The notes under the pieces: model-generated | What the model was told of the DNA's origin: nothing | What the model saw: the letters and a program-made list of their open reading frames with translations, nothing else | The model's database searches: none | Position numbers and translations under genes: made by a program | Shown here: positions 36,226-42,470 of the stretch, piece by piece | How positions within the stretch are numbered: the stretch's first letter is position 1 | Layout: each line of letters opens with the position of its first letter | Assembly: GCF_010811875.1 (NCBI RefSeq) | Contig: NZ_VKHP01000006.1 | Coordinates: 1 to 64,000, forward strand | DNA length: 64,000 bases | Direction: 5' to 3' | From: Bradyrhizobium uaiense | GTDB lineage: Bacteria; Pseudomonadota; Alphaproteobacteria; Rhizobiales; Xanthobacteraceae

Positions 36226-37167
36226 TCATGCAGACTCGAAAGCCGTAGCTTTTCGGCCATCTGGGGCGAGCCCGTATTTCGCGAGCAGTTCGGCGGGGAC
36301 CTTGCAGCCGGTAAGCCCAGGCTCGGGCCCCGCGTGCCGAGACCACACCCGCGTCCGCGCGTAGAACTTGACCGCGCTCTCGAGCTGCAATTCGCTCACG
36401 GTGGTTCCCGCTGCATCGGCGAGCGCCGCGACAGCGGCGTGGTCAGACCAGCGTTGTTGATTGAGCCAGGTGACGGCCTGCGGGATGAACCGCGTTCCAA
36501 TGTTGCCGCGGCCGTTTTCGTCCATGGCGAGTTTCTTCGCCGCGTTGATGAGCATTTCCGGATCCAGCCCGGTCTTCACCAGCGCGTTGAACTTCGATTC
36601 GGCCGGCTTGCGCGGGTTCGGTCCCTCGCGGCGAGGGTATGCCGTCCAGAATTCCTCAAACCGTGAGGTCTCGGGCTTCACCTTCGCTGCTATCGCTTCT
36701 TCAAGGTCAATCTGCGCGCTCGCCGGGCGATCGACTTCGATCGACCGAGAGAGTTCTTTCTTTAATGGTTGTGGTTGTGGTTGTGATTGGTAGAGCAATG
36801 CGTCAGCATTGCTAGTAGCAATGCTAGAGTTTTGCTTGTTCTTTGCTTTGGCTTCGCCACCTGCTTTGCCAGCGGTTACGCGCTTTTCGTGCTTTTCGGC
36901 GGCGATTTGCCGCTCTTTCTCGATTCGCTTGTGTGTCCATCGACCATCAGTGATCGAGAAGAATGGAACGAGCTTAGAGCGAAGCTTAAGCCACGCCTCA
37001 AGCGAAAGCCTAGCAATGCTAGCCAAGATCTCGTCATCGTCGGGCGGAGCGCCGTTCGCCCAATAGTCGAGCATCAGCAGCAGATAGGCGCCGTGCCCCT
37101 CGGTGGTGAGCCGCCCAGTATCACGAACGTAGTCGCCGACGTAGAAGGGAAACCAAGGTTGGCTCAA
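36226..37167 (-). CDS. DUF1376 (YdaU-like) phage replication protein
   Basis: 313 residues from a TTG at 37167 that overlaps the upstream stop (TTGA). The N-terminal DUF1376 domain is WFPFYVGDYVRDTGRLTTEG plus AYLLLMLDYWANGAPPDDDE. A charged linker with SRSIEVDRP follows, then a C-terminal DnaD-like part (FEEFWTAYPRREGPNPRKPA). Such proteins act in phage DNA replication initiation or helicase loading. The linker DNA (36724-36750) is repeated in inverted orientation at 38336-38362. Confidence 0.8.
   Translation of the reverse strand: MSQPWFPFYVGDYVRDTGRLTTEGHGAYLLLMLDYWANGAPPDDDEILASIARLSLEAWLKLRSKLVPFFSITDGRWTHKRIEKERQIAAEKHEKRVTAGKAGGEAKAKNKQNSSIATSNADALLYQSQPQPQPLKKELSRSIEVDRPASAQIDLEEAIAAKVKPETSRFEEFWTAYPRREGPNPRKPAESKFNALVKTGLDPEMLINAAKKLAMDENGRGNIGTRFIPQAVTWLNQQRWSDHAAVAALADAAGTTVSELQLESAVKFYARTRVWSRHAGPEPGLTGCKVPAELLAKYGLAPDGRKATAFESA
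36724..36750 (-). repeat. 27-bp palindromic repeat, copy 1
   Basis: Read on the minus strand this is TCTCGGTCGATCGAAGT then CGATCGCCCG. It differs by one base from the plus-strand copy at 38336-38362. It can fold as CTCGG.CGATC with GATCG.CCGAG. In both places it encodes SRSIEVDRP inside a replication-region protein. Confidence 0.7.
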
Positions 37168-37475
37168 GCCGTTGCCCTCTCGCTGCTGCGCTTGATCTTG
37201 GTCCAGCAGACGCCAGCGAAGTAACGGAAAGCCCTTTCGCGGCTCCATGGCATCTTAGTAGTCGCCAATTCCATAGCTTCCTGAACTTCGTAAACGCTTA
37301 GCTGGTCCAGGAAGGAGCGAATGCTTGTTAAGCGGGTCCCATGGATCGAACTATCGCGAAACGTCGTCATGAAGATCTTCGCAACGAACATACTCTCGTC
37401 GTCTCGCTGCTGTTTGCGCGTTTCCAGCTCTTCGCGACGAGAGCGCGTCGAATCGACAGGCGGTTTAATGGTCAT
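37164..37475 (-). CDS. Hypothetical phage protein
   Basis: 103 residues, basic and helical (FLDQLSVYEVQEAMELATTK, SRERAFRYFAGVCWTKIKR). It starts at a stop/start overlap with the AlpA-type gene (TGATG) and ends overlapping the DUF1376 gene, so all three are cotranscribed leftward. The family is unknown. A role in early phage functions is inferred from position. Confidence 0.6.
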   Translation of the reverse strand: MTIKPPVDSTRSRREELETRKQQRDDESMFVAKIFMTTFRDSSIHGTRLTSIRSFLDQLSVYEVQEAMELATTKMPWSRERAFRYFAGVCWTKIKRSSERATA

Positions 37476-37678
37476 CAGGCGGTCGCCTCGGTGGCGCTCA
37501 CTGCAGCTCTTTGAAACGCCTCGACTTCATCTTCAAACCAGACGATCGCGCGTGCGTCGGGATCTAGCTTTCTTCCGGCGGGGAATTTCCCTTCGGAAAT
37601 TTTCCGATAGAGGGTTGGCTTTGCCCATCCGGTGGCATCTAGCACCGCCGGCAACCGCAACACTTTTCTAATCGCCAT
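37475..37678 (-). CDS. AlpA-family phage transcriptional regulator
   Basis: 67 residues with the AlpA pattern: RLPAVLDATGWAKPTLYRKI (helix-turn-helix) then GKFPAGRKLDPDARAIVWFEDEV (wing with the W-x-E motif). AlpA proteins regulate prophage excision or early genes. It is the first gene of the leftward block and is read away from the repeat-rich control region. Confidence 0.85.
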   Translation of the reverse strand: MAIRKVLRLPAVLDATGWAKPTLYRKISEGKFPAGRKLDPDARAIVWFEDEVEAFQRAAVSATEATA

Positions 37679-37760
37679 CTTGTCTCCTGCTTCCTAACTA
37701 TTGGAGGTGATTGAACGGAACGGAACATCGTTCAAGTCTCATAAGTCGTCATGGGGTGTC

Positions 37761-37790
37761 GTTACTCATGCACAGGAACCGCACAGGTTT
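37761..37790 (-). repeat. 30-bp control element, family A, copy 1
   Basis: On the minus strand it reads AAACCTGTGCGGTTCCTGTG then CATGAGTAAC. It matches 27 of 30 bases of the plus-strand copy at 39095-39124. Two CCTGTG words lie 11 bases apart in each copy. Confidence 0.7.
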
Positions 37791-37828
37791 TCGTACGCCT
37801 GCGCTAATCACTGCGGCAACTCAGTGAA

Positions 37829-37861
37829 GCTCTCGCGAGCATGAGCAGTCAGTGATTTGAC
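37829..37861 (-). repeat. Control element family B, copy 1
   Basis: On the minus strand it reads GTCAAATCACTGACTGCTCA then TGCTCGCGAGAGC. It is related to the leaders at 38425-38455 and 39145-39175, which share CAAATCACTGCT and TCGCG and then lead into a start codon. Here it faces alpA. Confidence 0.6.
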
Positions 37862-37941
37862 ATCAAAAGGGCAACGTGAAATGGGGCAAATCCACACAAC
37901 CCACAGGCATGTTTGCTTCTATTGCCCCTCACGCAGAGGGC

Positions 37942-37969
37942 GCTAGCAAGCCGCTAGCGGCGAGCTAGC
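37942..37969. repeat. GCTAGC array, three units at 11-bp spacing
   Basis: GCTAGC occurs at 37942, 37953 and 37964 with 5-base spacers (AAGCC, GGCGA). The same hexamer and 11-bp period recur at 41217, 44157, 58181 and 63732. It lies at the end of the control region, just upstream of the truncated replication gene. Confidence 0.75.
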
Positions 37970-38053
37970 GACGCACCCGAACGATCGGACGCTCGCTTGC
38001 TTTTTATCCAGCTTTGGACGATCGCCGATGATGCGGGGAGGGCTCGCGCATCC

Positions 38054-38283
38054 TCGCGAATGCTCGCGAGCCTTCTTTACCCATACGACGACGATGCGGC
38101 AGCCCTGATGGATGGGTGGCTCGACGAGCTTGAGGCGCGTCGTATGATCAGGCGTTATGACGTCGATGGCTCCGCATATCTCGAAATCGTTAAGTGGTTG
38201 GAACACCAGAAGATTGATCGCCCATCTAAGTCGAGATTGCCTGAATTCGTTGAGAATTCGCGAGCCCTCGCGAATGTTCGCGA
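38054..38283. repeat. TCGCGA repeats at 10-bp spacing
   Basis: TCGCGA lies at 38054 and 38064, and again at 38258, 38268 and 38278. Within each group the spacing is exactly 10 bases. A single further copy is at 37833. The clusters lie inside the decayed replication gene and resemble iterons. Confidence 0.6.
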
Positions 38284-38335
38284 GCCCTCGACGACGGACC
38301 TAGGACCTAGGACCAGGACCAAGGAAGAGGACCAT

Positions 38336-38362
38336 TCTCGGTCGATCGAAGTTGATCGCCCG
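38336..38362 (+). repeat. 27-bp palindromic repeat, copy 2
   Basis: Plus-strand copy of the element at 36724-36750 (26 of 27 bases identical), in opposite orientation and about 1.6 kb away. It again encodes SRSIEVDRP, here in the truncated replication gene. Confidence 0.7.
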
Positions 38363-38424
38363 AGAGCGTCTGTGTGTTCTGTGCATTCGCGGGCATGTTG
38401 TGGCATCTCGCATTGTTAGCTTAA

Positions 38425-38455
38425 GCCAAATCACTGCTCATGTTCGCGTATGAGC
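38425..38455 (+). repeat. Control element family B, copy 2 (gene leader)
   Basis: GCCAAATCACTGCTCATGTT followed by CGCGTATGAGC. Together with the next codons it matches 29 of 34 bases of the leader at 39145. The ATG inside it starts the 30-residue ORF at 38450. It contains the dyad CTCAT...ATGAG. Confidence 0.65.
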
Positions 38456-38542
38456 ATTGAGCAATCTCTCAGCTACGATCCGAGCACCAACGCATTCGTC
38501 CGGAGCGTTAAGTCGTTCTTTGCGGCGCGAGGCGCGCAATGA
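38450..38542 (+). CDS. 30-residue phage microprotein
   Basis: The ORF starts in the family B leader and reads [30 protein letters not shown]. Its stop overlaps the ATG of the DnaA-like gene (ATGA), so it may serve as a coupling leader. It also shares the start MSI with the gene at 39170, which has the same leader. Confidence 0.5.
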   Translation: MSIEQSLSYDPSTNAFVRSVKSFFAARGAQ

Positions 38543-39072
38543 ACGCGCACTTCCCAACACCGACCCAGGCGCTCGCTATTGGACGGCGCCGGGCCTTCCA
38601 TCAAACCATCGCCGACGGCGCGGCCAAGCTCGCCACCGGTCGAGCAGCCCCAGCGGGGCTCGCATTCCCTGCGCGCCCTGTTCCGCGCATTAACGAGATT
38701 GCGCAAGGGCTCACCATTGGACTGCCGGATTGGTATTTCGTCATTCCGAAGCCATGCGGTGACGAGTATGACCCGGCGGGACGCCCCCGCGTGTCGTTCA
38801 TCCAGTCGACTGTTGCGAAGCATTTCCATATTCCGCTCGCCGAACTGCTCTCGGACTCGCGCACCAAGGAAGTCGTACGGCCGCGGCAAATCGCGATGTA
38901 CTTCGCAAAAGAGCTCGCGGCGAAGTCAATGCCCGAGATTGGCCGCCGTTTCGGCGGCAAGGATCACACCACGGCGCTTCATGCTCACCGGAAAATCTCG
39001 CGCCTGGTCGCCGAGGGTGGGGAGGTTGCGCGAACGGTCGCCATCCTGAAAACCGTGATGACAGAGCGTTGA
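38539..39072 (+). CDS. Phage protein with DnaA domain IV (DNA-binding domain only)
   Basis: 177 residues. Residues 85-170 match the C-terminal DnaA domain: [20 protein letters not shown], then [20 protein letters not shown] and the box-recognition signature [20 protein letters not shown] (about 134-153). The AAA+ ATPase domain is absent. The first 80 residues are unrelated and Ala/Pro-rich. It could bind DnaA boxes in the phage or host origin and act as a replication initiator helper or regulator. It lies next to the repeat-rich region. Confidence 0.82.
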   Translation: MNAHFPTPTQALAIGRRRAFHQTIADGAAKLATGRAAPAGLAFPARPVPRINEIAQGLTIGLPDWYFVIPKPCGDEYDPAGRPRVSFIQSTVAKHFHIPLAELLSDSRTKEVVRPRQIAMYFAKELAAKSMPEIGRRFGGKDHTTALHAHRKISRLVAEGGEVARTVAILKTVMTER

Positions 39073-39094
39073 GCAGCGAGCACATATGCGCGCG

Positions 39095-39124
39095 AAACCT
39101 GTGCGCTTCCTGTGTATGAGCAAC
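39095..39124 (+). repeat. 30-bp control element, family A, copy 2
   Basis: AAACCTGTGCGCTTCCTGTG then TATGAGCAAC. It is inverted relative to the copy at 37761-37790. It lies between the DnaA-like gene and the next gene's leader. Confidence 0.7.
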
Positions 39125-39144
39125 GCTCCGCAGTGACGTCGTAA

Positions 39145-39175
39145 GTCAAATCACTGCTGATAGTCGCGCATGAGC
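39145..39175 (+). repeat. Control element family B, copy 3 (gene leader)
   Basis: GTCAAATCACTGCTGATAGT then CGCGCATGAGC. It directly leads into the ATG at 39170, like the copy at 38425. Probable shared promoter/operator and ribosome-site region. Confidence 0.65.
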
Positions 39176-39910
39176 ATTCGATATCTCAAAGAGCGGCTTC
39201 GCGACGTACCGGGCATCGAGACGTTGACGATGCAGATGCTGGCGGGTCGGCAAATCTACAGCTTCGTCGGTAGGGTTGTTGCGGTCGACGCCGCTGCATC
39301 TGACGCCGAAGTGATGACCGCAATTCGCGCGGCCGTTTCGAGCGACGCGATTGCACAGATACCAGCTGGCACCCCAGTAGCGACCGCAAACAGCGAAGGC
39401 GCGCCAGCAGCGGAGGATTTTGTAAACCCTCCGCAAGCGGGAGAGGCCAGCCCTGTAAGCGGAACCTCTCCCGCATCAATACCCGCAGCGAGCACAGAAG
39501 GGACGGCGGGGGAGGCGACATTGATGGCCTCTCCCGCTGGCGCTGCGACTAACACCGTGCAGGGAGGGACGGCGACCGCGGATGTAACGGCGCCGTCCCA
39601 GTCTGCCTCTCTCATCCCGCCCGTCAACGTCCCGGCCTCTGCGCCGGTGACTATCCAGCCTCAGGCTCCCGCCATGACAACTCCCACCAAGCCAGGCGCT
39701 CATGCGCTTACGGTCAAGGACGTGCTGGCGAGCCATGGACAGAAGCTTGATCAGATCCTGCAGGCGCAGATCGCCAAGCTCCAAGCGACGCTGAACAGCC
39801 AGGTGGACACAGTCGTGGCTGGTACTGACGCGGTCATTGCTCACGCTGAGAGCCAGACCGCCGAATTCCAAGCGATCCTTGGTCAGATCTCGAACATCCC
39901 CACCGAGTAA
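39170..39910 (+). CDS. Hypothetical phage protein with Pro/Ala/Thr-rich middle
   Basis: 246 residues. The N-terminal 60 residues look folded (RYLKERLRDVPGIETLTMQM). A long low-complexity region rich in Ala, Pro, Ser and Thr follows (about 65-175), then a C-terminal helical segment (ASHGQKLDQILQAQIAKLQA). It may be a structural or DNA-associated protein. No family is recognised. Confidence 0.6.
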   Translation: MSIRYLKERLRDVPGIETLTMQMLAGRQIYSFVGRVVAVDAAASDAEVMTAIRAAVSSDAIAQIPAGTPVATANSEGAPAAEDFVNPPQAGEASPVSGTSPASIPAASTEGTAGEATLMASPAGAATNTVQGGTATADVTAPSQSASLIPPVNVPASAPVTIQPQAPAMTTPTKPGAHALTVKDVLASHGQKLDQILQAQIAKLQATLNSQVDTVVAGTDAVIAHAESQTAEFQAILGQISNIPTE

Positions 39911-39946
39911 TCCCGAAACGTATCAAAGCGGTACTAATTCAGAACA

Positions 39947-40258
39947 ATGGCTTTCGAGAAGGGCAAATCTGGGAACCCCGGGGGCAGGCCAAAGGCCAAG
40001 CCGTTCCGTGACGCGCTCAACATGGAGCTGGCCGCGATCGGTGAGGATCACAAGGCTTTGCGCGCCATGGCGAAGAAGCTGATCGACCGCGGCATGAAGG
40101 GCGATCTCGCGGCCATCAACGTGGTCGCCGACCGGCTCGATGGGAAGCCGGCGCAGGCGATCGAGAATGCCGAGGGTGAGGCCTTCAACGTCGTCAGCCG
40201 GATTGAGCGCGTGATTGTCCGGGCTGAGAATGCCAGCAGCGAGGCGCCGACTGAATGA
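39947..40258 (+). CDS. DUF5681-type phage protein
   Basis: 103 residues with the N-terminal GKSGNPGGRPK signature of DUF5681, followed by a helical part. Such genes often lie near terminases, and the role may be that of a small terminase-like DNA-binding protein. Its stop overlaps the next start (ATGA). Confidence 0.75.
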   Translation: MAFEKGKSGNPGGRPKAKPFRDALNMELAAIGEDHKALRAMAKKLIDRGMKGDLAAINVVADRLDGKPAQAIENAEGEAFNVVSRIERVIVRAENASSEAPTE

Positions 40259-40893
40259 CGCTTCCGGCAACCATCAGTGAGCGGCGCCCGCGACCGCCGG
40301 CTGACCTGGCCGAGGGAGCCGGCACGGCTATTCCATTCTGGCCGGCGCCGGACTTCGCCGCGTGGATCTTCGACACGTTCATCAACGAGGGCGCGCCGCT
40401 GGAGAATGCCGAGCATGCACACCTGCGTGAGGCGTCCATTGGCGTGCTCTGGACCGGCGTTGAGAACTCCAAGCGGCAACGGACCATCGTGGGCCGCGCC
40501 GAGCTCGGCGAAACCATCGGCGGCTCAGACCCGTGGTCGAAAGGCCGCGCCGTTCAACAGCTTGAGGGATGGTTCGGCCTCGTGCCGGATTTCATCCTGA
40601 CGTTCTCGGCTCCCTACGCAGACCAGGCGGATGACGCGACGTTCTGCGCTCTGGTTGAGCATGAGCTTTCGCACTGCGCGCAAGAGCGCGACGCCTACGG
40701 CATGCCGAAGTTCCGGAAGTTCGGCGCCCCGTCGTTCTGTATGCGCGGGCATGACATTGAGGAATTCGTGGGTGTGGTCGCGCGCTACGGCGCAGATGCA
40801 TCTGGCGTGCGCGCTCTGGTCGACGCGGCCAATGCGGGCCCGACGATCGCCGCCGCTGACATCACTTTCGCTTGTGGCAACTGCCAACGATAG
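40255..40893 (+). CDS. Putative phage metallopeptidase
   Basis: 212 residues with a zinc-peptidase motif HELSH at 136-140 (LVEHELSHCAQERDAYG) inside a domain like the phage metallopeptidase family (PhageMetallopep). The preceding ILTFSAPYADQADDATF is also typical. There is no signal peptide, so it acts in the cytosol. The target is unknown; a role in attacking host proteins or in virion maturation is possible. Confidence 0.75.
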   Translation: MTLPATISERRPRPPADLAEGAGTAIPFWPAPDFAAWIFDTFINEGAPLENAEHAHLREASIGVLWTGVENSKRQRTIVGRAELGETIGGSDPWSKGRAVQQLEGWFGLVPDFILTFSAPYADQADDATFCALVEHELSHCAQERDAYGMPKFRKFGAPSFCMRGHDIEEFVGVVARYGADASGVRALVDAANAGPTIAAADITFACGNCQR

Positions 40894-40904
40894 GAGAGAC
40901 CTGA

Positions 40905-41123
40905 ATGGCACCCACGCAACCCGCCGCGCCCGAGCCCGATTCGCTCGCCGAGGCTATCGCGAAGATAGCCGGCGGTTTCGACCGCCTGCAAAAGAGCGGC
41001 CTCAACCGCAAGGCCATCGTCATCCTGCTCAACGATTGGACCGGCGTCGGTAAGCGCGACATTGAGCGCGTCCTGTCCGGGCTCGCCGATCTGCCCAAGG
41101 TCTATTGCAGGCCGCAGCGATGA
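40905..41123 (+). CDS. Small hypothetical phage protein
   Basis: 72 residues, helical with a basic C-terminus (GLNRKAIVILLNDWTGVGKR, VLSGLADLPKVYCRPQR). GGAGAG precedes the ATG by about 8 nt. Its stop overlaps the next ATG. Unknown function. Confidence 0.6.
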   Translation: MAPTQPAAPEPDSLAEAIAKIAGGFDRLQKSGLNRKAIVILLNDWTGVGKRDIERVLSGLADLPKVYCRPQR

Positions 41124-41212
41124 GCGTTGGACCTCACGCCGGCGGCCTTCTGATCTTGGCCTATTTGATTTTGATCGGCATCGCGGTGGGCGCGGTGCTG
41201 CTGTTCACGTAA
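41120..41212 (+). CDS. 30-residue single-helix membrane microprotein
   Basis: It starts with an ATGA overlap on the preceding gene and reads MSVGPHAGG followed by one transmembrane helix (LLILAYLILIGIAVGAVLLFT) to the end. The size and position in a coupled string of phage genes support it. It could be an antiholin or host-membrane effector; this is not resolvable. Confidence 0.5.
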   Translation: MSVGPHAGGLLILAYLILIGIAVGAVLLFT

Positions 41213-41216
41213 CGCC

Positions 41217-41255
41217 GCTAGCGCGTTGCTAGCAACATGAAAGCAGGGGGATAGC
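41217..41255. repeat. GNTAGC array at 11-bp spacing in a gene leader
   Basis: Units GCTAGC (41217), GCTAGC (41228), GAAAGC (41239) and GATAGC (41250) follow each other every 11 bases, ending one base before the ATG at 41257. The last spacer AGGGG supplies the ribosome site. Same architecture as at 44157. Confidence 0.75.
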
Positions 41256-41256
41256 A

Positions 41257-41415
41257 ATGAGCTCCAACCGTCACACCGTATCCATCACGCTCGCCGTGGC
41301 TGCCACTGTGCTCGCGCTTGCCGATAAGGCATCTGCCAGCGTCTCGTTCTACCTCCTGGCTGGCGCGATCGAGATCGTTGACGCGCTGTTGGTCGCCCGC
41401 GCGCAGGATCGGTGA
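41257..41415 (+). CDS. Small phage membrane protein
   Basis: 52 residues from the ATG at 41257, directly after the phased repeat array with AGGGG as ribosome site. A hydrophobic first half (TVSITLAVAATVLALADKA) and a second helix (FYLLAGAIEIVDALLVARA) suggest one or two membrane passes. It could be holin-like, but the evidence is only size and hydrophobicity. Confidence 0.55.
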   Translation: MSSNRHTVSITLAVAATVLALADKASASVSFYLLAGAIEIVDALLVARAQDR

Positions 41416-41419
41416 GTGC

Positions 41420-41536
41420 GTGAGCTGGCTGATTGACCACGCGATTGCAATCGCGGTCGTGGTCGCTCTGTTCGACCTCGCGAGAGGTGTGTGGGGCGTC
41501 GCCGAGGCGCTGCGGAAGCTCGGGGACGAAGACTAA
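41420..41536 (+). CDS. 38-residue phage membrane microprotein
   Basis: GTG start at 41420, a few bases after the preceding stop. SWLIDHAIAIAVVVALFDLA forms one hydrophobic helix followed by a charged amphipathic end (GVAEALRKLGDED). It belongs to the compact run of small genes. Confidence 0.5.
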   Translation: MSWLIDHAIAIAVVVALFDLARGVWGVAEALRKLGDED

Positions 41537-41563
41537 CCGGCGCGGGCGCGCCATCGGGGGACT

Positions 41564-41773
41564 ATGAAGGCCAATGCAGAGACTGTGATCTACACGCCGG
41601 GGGCTGAGGGCGGCTGGATGGCTACTGGCCATTCACGGCCAGAAGCTGAATTCAACTATGCCAAGGCCGTCATCAGCGAGGTAGTGAGGCCTGCGCTTTA
41701 TCGCGTCGTCGCTCAGTTGAAGGTGGACCAACACGATTGCGGCGAGCATCAGCGCTCGTTCGCGGTCCATTGA
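41564..41773 (+). CDS. Small hypothetical phage protein
   Basis: 69 residues, ATG after GGGGGACT. Soluble, mixed strand/helix pattern (VIYTPGAEGGWMATGHSRPE, AVISEVVRPALYRVVAQL). Unknown function. Confidence 0.5.
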   Translation: MKANAETVIYTPGAEGGWMATGHSRPEAEFNYAKAVISEVVRPALYRVVAQLKVDQHDCGEHQRSFAVH

Positions 41774-41781
41774 GGGCGCCG

Positions 41782-42252
41782 ATGCATGATCGCCATGCCC
41801 TTCTAGATCGAATCGAGCAGCTCGAGGGCGTGCTCGGCGTCGACCGCAGCGCCACCGGCCGCATCCGCGAGGCCTTCGGCATTGAGCCGATGCTCGCCCA
41901 GGTGCTCGGGATGCTGCTCGCCCGCGAATTCGTCACGCGGGATGGCCTGTACACCGTGCTCTATGAGGATCGGCCCGAATGCGAATGGCCGGATGAGAAG
42001 ATCCTCGACGTCCAGATTTGCAAGCTGCGCGCGCAGCTTAAGAAGCGCGGCCACAAAATCAGCATCGTCACGAAGTTCGGCGAGGGTTGGTCCATCCCTG
42101 CTGTCGACAAGATGAAGATCCGCGCCGCGATCACGCGCAAACCGGATGCTGACGGCCTTCCGGCTGTCACGGACGCGCCGCCGCTCGCTCCCGCGGGAGC
42201 TCAAGGCAAATCATTGAAAGAGCGCCGCATGGCGTTCCTGGAGGGCGCGTGA
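41782..42252 (+). CDS. Winged-helix (OmpR/PhoB-like) DNA-binding phage protein
   Basis: 156 residues from the ATG at 41782. An N-terminal coil (LLDRIEQLEGVLGVD) is followed by a domain whose end, DEKILDVQICKLRAQLKKRG then ISIVTKFGEGWSI, has the layout of the response-regulator C-terminal winged helix (recognition helix then beta hairpin). No receiver domain is present. It is a candidate regulator of late phage genes. Its stop overlaps the next ATG. Confidence 0.7.
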   Translation: MHDRHALLDRIEQLEGVLGVDRSATGRIREAFGIEPMLAQVLGMLLAREFVTRDGLYTVLYEDRPECEWPDEKILDVQICKLRAQLKKRGHKISIVTKFGEGWSIPAVDKMKIRAAITRKPDADGLPAVTDAPPLAPAGAQGKSLKERRMAFLEGA

Positions 42253-42470
42253 TGTTCTTCCGCGATTTCATCCGGCCGTTCTTCGACGCGCGCGCGCTCA
42301 AGCGCTATCCCGTGGAGGATCTTAGATCGGGCCGGCGCGCTATCGACTTTGATGAATTCGAGCGTCGGCGCGCGGCCGACAAGCGCATTCCCGCCGACGT
42401 CTGCGAGCTCAAGCGGGACGATGAGCCAACGCCCTGTTGGTGGCCTTACTGCAATTGCGGGGAACGATGA
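42252..42470 (+). CDS. Small hypothetical phage protein
   Basis: 72 residues from the ATG at 42252. Basic N-terminal half (FRDFIRPFFDARALKRYPVE) and a Cys/Trp-rich end (CWWPYCNCGER). Overlaps its neighbours by 1 and 4 nt. Unknown function. Confidence 0.5.
   Translation: MFFRDFIRPFFDARALKRYPVEDLRSGRRAIDFDEFERRRAADKRIPADVCELKRDDEPTPCWWPYCNCGER

Larger units (their letters stand above)
37679..37957. promoter_or_regulatory. Prophage divergent control region
   Basis: About 280 bases between the leftward alpA block and rightward genes. It has repeated ATCACTG/CAGTGAT half-sites (37807, 37822, 37850), a 30-base element at 37761-37790 repeated in inverted orientation at 39095-39124, and weak DnaA-box-like sequences (AAATCCACA at 37888). 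It ends in the GCTAGC array. Likely holds operators and early promoters; an origin function is possible. Confidence 0.55.
37958..38419 (+). pseudogene. 5'-truncated phage replication-type protein
   Basis: The frame is open from after a TAG at 37955 and reads ASDAPERSDARLLFIQLWTI, then ADDAGRARASSRMLASLLYPYDDD and IVKWLEHQKIDRPSKSRLPEF. I recognise this as the middle of a phage protein that normally begins with an N-terminal MxRIRTIKP-type segment, which is missing. Only a TTG at 37997 could start translation. The tail becomes low quality (CSVHSRACCG). It is either a remnant or a shortened version. It contains phased TCGCGA repeats. Confidence 0.55.

Noticed and set aside
38299-38311. Double CCTAGG at 7-bp spacing
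   Set aside because: Considered as part of the CTAG site family, but the word and period differ and it lies in a simple GGACCTA repeat in the decayed gene.
40950-40966. GCTATC-N5-GATAGC in the gene at 40905
   Set aside because: It has the 11-bp spacing but is inverted and encodes AIAKIAG in a helix, so it may be coincidental; not counted among the arrays.
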